NCBI GenBank assembly: GCA_913053815.1
Contig: CAJXGK010000088.1
Coordinates: forward strand, 1-7,228
From: an uncultured Rhodanobacteraceae bacterium
GTDB taxonomy: Bacteria; Pseudomonadota; Gammaproteobacteria; Xanthomonadales; Rhodanobacteraceae
Reading direction: 5' to 3'
Length of the DNA: 7,228 nt
Shown piece after piece: positions 4,875-7,228 of the stretch. The notes beneath the pieces are model-generated. The model saw only the letters and a program-made list of their open reading frames with translations. It was not told where the DNA came from and ran no database searches. Made by a program: the position numbers and the translations under genes. Numbering within the stretch: position 1 is the stretch's first letter; each line of letters begins with the position of its first letter.

Positions 4875-6436
4875 TGAGTACCAGCATGACGGCAAGCCCG
4901 AACGAACATGGCATGCCTATGCAAGGCACGGTCTTGATCTTGCTGACGGCGGCGATCGCCTTTGCCACCTTCATGGAGGTGCTCGATCTGACCATCGTCA
5001 ACGTGTCGGTACCGGCCATCGCCGGCAATCTCGGAGTAAGTCCCGAGGAAGGCACTTGGGCGATCAGTTCCTACGCATTAGCCAGTGCAATCATGCAACC
5101 GCTGACCGGCTGGATCGCCCGACGCTTCGGCGAAGTTCGCACCTTTACTACCTCGGTTCTACTGTTCGTAGTGTTCTCGGCTTTATGTGGACTGTCCACG
5201 AGCATGCCCATGCTGGTGATCTTTCGCCTCATGCAGGGGCTGGTATCCGGGCCGATGGTCCCCCTTTCACTGACCCTCTTGTTTAGCATCTATCCACGGG
5301 ACAAACAGGGTGTGGCCCTGGGAATCTGGGCGATGACGGTCGTCATGGCCCCTATCTTTGGCCCAGTACTCGGTGGCTATATCACCGATAATTTGCACTG
5401 GTCGTGGATCTTCCTGATCAATATCCCGGTCGGATTGCTGGCTGGCCTGGTCACCATCGCGCTGATGCGGGGTCGCGAGTCGAAGACCTTCAAGGTACCG
5501 ATTGATGTGGTCGGTCTGGTACTGCTGGCCCTGGGCGTAGGCTCGCTGCAATTCATGCTCGACAACGGCTACAACAAGGATTGGTTCGCTTCGCCGATGA
5601 TCATAATCCTCGGTATCACGGCCCTGGTTTGTCTAAGCTTTCTCATTGTCTGGGAACTCACCGACCGCCACCCGGTGATTGATCTGCGAATGTTCAAACA
5701 CCGCAACTTTACCACCGGAGTACTAGCCTTAACCGTGGGTATGTTTTGCTTTTTTGGGATCAATGTTATCTACCCATTGTGGCTGCAAACCACGATCAGC
5801 TATACCGCCGAATGGGCCGGACTGGCTACGGCCCCTGTGGGTATCCTGGCCTTTATCGTTGCTCCCTTTGTGGGGCGCAACCTGCACCGCATGGATCTCC
5901 GCGTCGCGGTTACTTTCGCCTTTGTCATCTTCGCTTGGACAACCTTCTGGTTTGCCGGATTCAATACTGAAACGTCGTTCTGGCAACTGGTCGTTCCACG
6001 CCTCATTCAGGGCATCGCCATTGCCTTCTTCTTTATCCCCCTCAACCAGATCATCATCGCTGGTTTGCGTTCCGATCAGATTGCTTCGGCCTCGGGGCTG
6101 GCCAATTTCTTCCGGACCCTGGCTTCCAGTGTTTCGACGGCCGTCACGGTGACTCTCTGGCAACATCGGGGCACCTATCACCAAGCGCTGCTGGCCGAGC
6201 ATGTGAATCTGGGTAATGCCGGGGCAGTGAGCTTTATCGATCGAATGAACGCGCTGGGACTGCACGGGCTTCCAGGCTTCAGTCTGATTGATTTGATTAT
6301 TAAGAAGGATGCCTACACCCTGGCTGTCAACGATGTGTTCTGGCTGTTCGGCTGGCTGTTTATTCTCGCCATCCCGGTGATGTGGCTAAGCAAACCACCG
6401 TTCATAGGTGGTGATGGGCCGCCACCCAGGCACTGA
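4874..6436 (+). CDS. emrB: EmrB-like 14-TM major facilitator (DHA2) drug/proton antiporter
   Basis: This is an inner-membrane drug:H+ antiporter of the DHA2 family, 520 residues and about 14 predicted helices, the normal size for EmrB. Visible motifs are D1 in TM1 (LDLTIVNVSVP, 37-47, with Asp38), motif A after TM2 (GWIARRFGE, 79-87), motif B in TM4 (RLMQG, Arg118), the antiporter motif C in TM5 (GPVLGG, 163-168) followed by HWSWIFLINIPVG (175-187), and ELTDRHPVIDLRMFKHRNF (261-279) after the central helices, typical of EmrB. A periplasmic loop of about 45 residues (430-475) precedes the last helix. The first possible start is GTG 4874, sharing a base with the adaptor's TAG; ATG 4886, four codons later, is an equally plausible start and neither has a strong ribosome-binding site. 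With the adaptor and channel it completes a tripartite pump; no substrate is implied by sequence alone. Confidence 0.95.
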   Translation: MSTSMTASPNEHGMPMQGTVLILLTAAIAFATFMEVLDLTIVNVSVPAIAGNLGVSPEEGTWAISSYALASAIMQPLTGWIARRFGEVRTFTTSVLLFVVFSALCGLSTSMPMLVIFRLMQGLVSGPMVPLSLTLLFSIYPRDKQGVALGIWAMTVVMAPIFGPVLGGYITDNLHWSWIFLINIPVGLLAGLVTIALMRGRESKTFKVPIDVVGLVLLALGVGSLQFMLDNGYNKDWFASPMIIILGITALVCLSFLIVWELTDRHPVIDLRMFKHRNFTTGVLALTVGMFCFFGINVIYPLWLQTTISYTAEWAGLATAPVGILAFIVAPFVGRNLHRMDLRVAVTFAFVIFAWTTFWFAGFNTETSFWQLVVPRLIQGIAIAFFFIPLNQIIIAGLRSDQIASASGLANFFRTLASSVSTAVTVTLWQHRGTYHQALLAEHVNLGNAGAVSFIDRMNALGLHGLPGFSLIDLIIKKDAYTLAVNDVFWLFGWLFILAIPVMWLSKPPFIGGDGPPPRH

Positions 6437-6453
6437 GGGGAATCTGAATTTTG
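6437..6453. other. 17-bp convergent gap without a terminator
   Basis: The spacer between the stop codons of the transporter and tcdA is too short for a hairpin terminator and shows none. A small hairpin TTGCCG/CGGCAA at 6485-6500 within tcdA has no T-tract in the correct orientation for the operon. Termination must be rho-dependent or occur inside the opposing gene. Confidence 0.5.
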
Positions 6454-7228
6454 TCAGCGCTCTCGCAACAACATGCTGAGGGCCTTGCCGACTGCGGCAA
6501 AAGCAAAAGAACCGGTGACATGCAGTGCCGCACCCAGCCCGCCACCACAATCGATACCGCTGCCCTCGACGGACCTCGAGCGCATGCCGGAGACCCGCCC
6601 ATCAGCCTGAGGATAGCGTACATTTTCCAGCGAATATACCGCAGGGATACCGAAGTAGCGGTTGCGATTACGCGGGAAAGCAAATTCCTTACGCAGCTTT
6701 CTGCGTACCAGCGATAGCATGGCATCGTGCTCGGTACGTGATAAGTCCCGTACCTGGATGCGCGTAGGATCAGCCCGCCCTCCCGCTGAACCGACCACTA
6801 CGAGCGGTAACTTGCGGCGTCGACACCAAACAATAGTCTCAACCTTGACCCGCAAGGCATCGCAAGCATCCAGTACCAGATCGCTCCCGGACAGCAACGG
6901 CTCCAGCGTGTCGGCAGTCAGAAACCGGGGTACCGGCTCCAACCTCAGCTGTGGATGAATGGCAAGAAGACGTTCGGCCAACGCCTCGACTTTGGCACGT
7001 CCATACTGGCCCTGCAGGGCCTGCGACTGGCGATTGGTGTTCGCTATGCACACGTCATCGCCATCGATGATACGCAAGCCCCCGATACCGCTACGCACCA
7101 ATGCTTCCGCAGCCCAGGAACCGACCCCGCCGACCCCAATCACCGTCACTCGCCGGTCTGCCAGACCGGTGACACTACCCGTGCCATAGAGACGATCAAT
7201 ACCCAGAAAACGTGGGTCAAGATGGCCT
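6454..7228 (-). CDS. tcdA: tRNA threonylcarbamoyladenosine dehydratase (TcdA/CsdL), 5' end beyond window
   Basis: This is an E1-like ThiF/MoeB-family enzyme that uses ATP to cyclise threonylcarbamoyladenosine (t6A) to ct6A at position 37 of ANN-decoding tRNAs. The reading frame stays open to the right edge: the codons between 7149 and 7227 encode an RFLGIDRLYG stretch that matches the conserved N-terminus of TcdA, so GTG 7149 is internal and the true start lies outside. Of the 257 visible residues, numbered from the edge, the nucleotide-binding GVGGVGSW is at 31-38, Asp55 follows the second strand, NTNRQ is at 63-67, the DACDA motif at 120-124, SAGGRADPTRIQV at 147-159 and IDCGGGLGA at 225-233. 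E. coli TcdA has about 268 residues, so only some ten are missing. The gene is convergent with the pump operon (17-bp gap) and functionally unrelated to it. Confidence 0.94.
   Translation of the reverse strand, partial: GHLDPRFLGIDRLYGTGSVTGLADRRVTVIGVGGVGSWAAEALVRSGIGGLRIIDGDDVCIANTNRQSQALQGQYGRAKVEALAERLLAIHPQLRLEPVPRFLTADTLEPLLSGSDLVLDACDALRVKVETIVWCRRRKLPLVVVGSAGGRADPTRIQVRDLSRTEHDAMLSLVRRKLRKEFAFPRNRNRYFGIPAVYSLENVRYPQADGRVSGMRSRSVEGSGIDCGGGLGAALHVTGSFAFAAVGKALSMLLRER

Noticed and set aside
6485..6500. Hairpin TTGCCG/CGGCAA as terminator of the pump operon
   Set aside because: It lies inside tcdA, has a 6-bp stem and is followed by A-rich rather than T-rich sequence on the plus strand.
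6454..7149. tcdA starting at GTG 7149
   Set aside because: That start would remove the conserved N-terminal region of TcdA, and the frame upstream to the window edge encodes exactly that region.

Overview
The window comes from a moderately GC-rich proteobacterial chromosome, most likely a gammaproteobacterium. The evidence is an E. coli YjjV-like TatD hydrolase, a TcdA (CsdL) tRNA-modification enzyme, an EmrAB-type multidrug pump with a NodT-type outer-membrane lipoprotein, and a glycine-zipper lipoprotein. The genus cannot be fixed from the sequence. All protein assignments are family recognition from the translated sequence; no search was run.

Layout. Bases 1-269 hold no convincing protein gene but fold on paper into an elaborate RNA: a three-way junction, a pseudoknot, and several further hairpins up to about base 226. 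This is the least ordinary part of the window. My best hypothesis is a HEARO/omega-RNA-like element (the RNA partner of IscB/IsrB nucleases) without its protein gene in view; that identity is unproven. Next, on the minus strand (270-755), lies a glycine-zipper outer-membrane lipoprotein gene. A 107-bp divergent spacer separates it from a plus-strand TatD-family hydrolase (863-1651).

From 1656 to 6436 there is a compact plus-strand drug-efflux operon: a promoter with an embedded 22-bp inverted repeat, a MarR/EmrR-type regulator (1694-2224), a NodT-family outer-membrane channel lipoprotein (2230-3675), an EmrA-like membrane fusion protein (3672-4874) and an EmrB-like 14-TM major facilitator (4874-6436). 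Gaps are 5 bp or genes overlap, so they are almost certainly co-transcribed. Together they encode an inner-membrane antiporter, a periplasmic adaptor and an outer-membrane duct, plus a local repressor that would be expected to release the operon when it binds a hydrophobic ligand. The architecture resembles MarR-EmrC-EmrA-EmrB operons known from other Gram-negative bacteria.

Convergent to the pump operon, with a 17-bp gap, is a tRNA threonylcarbamoyladenosine dehydratase gene (minus strand, 6454 to the right edge), missing only its extreme N-terminus. The TatD and TcdA genes are housekeeping-type genes bracketing the pump operon; whether the operon was inserted between them is inference.
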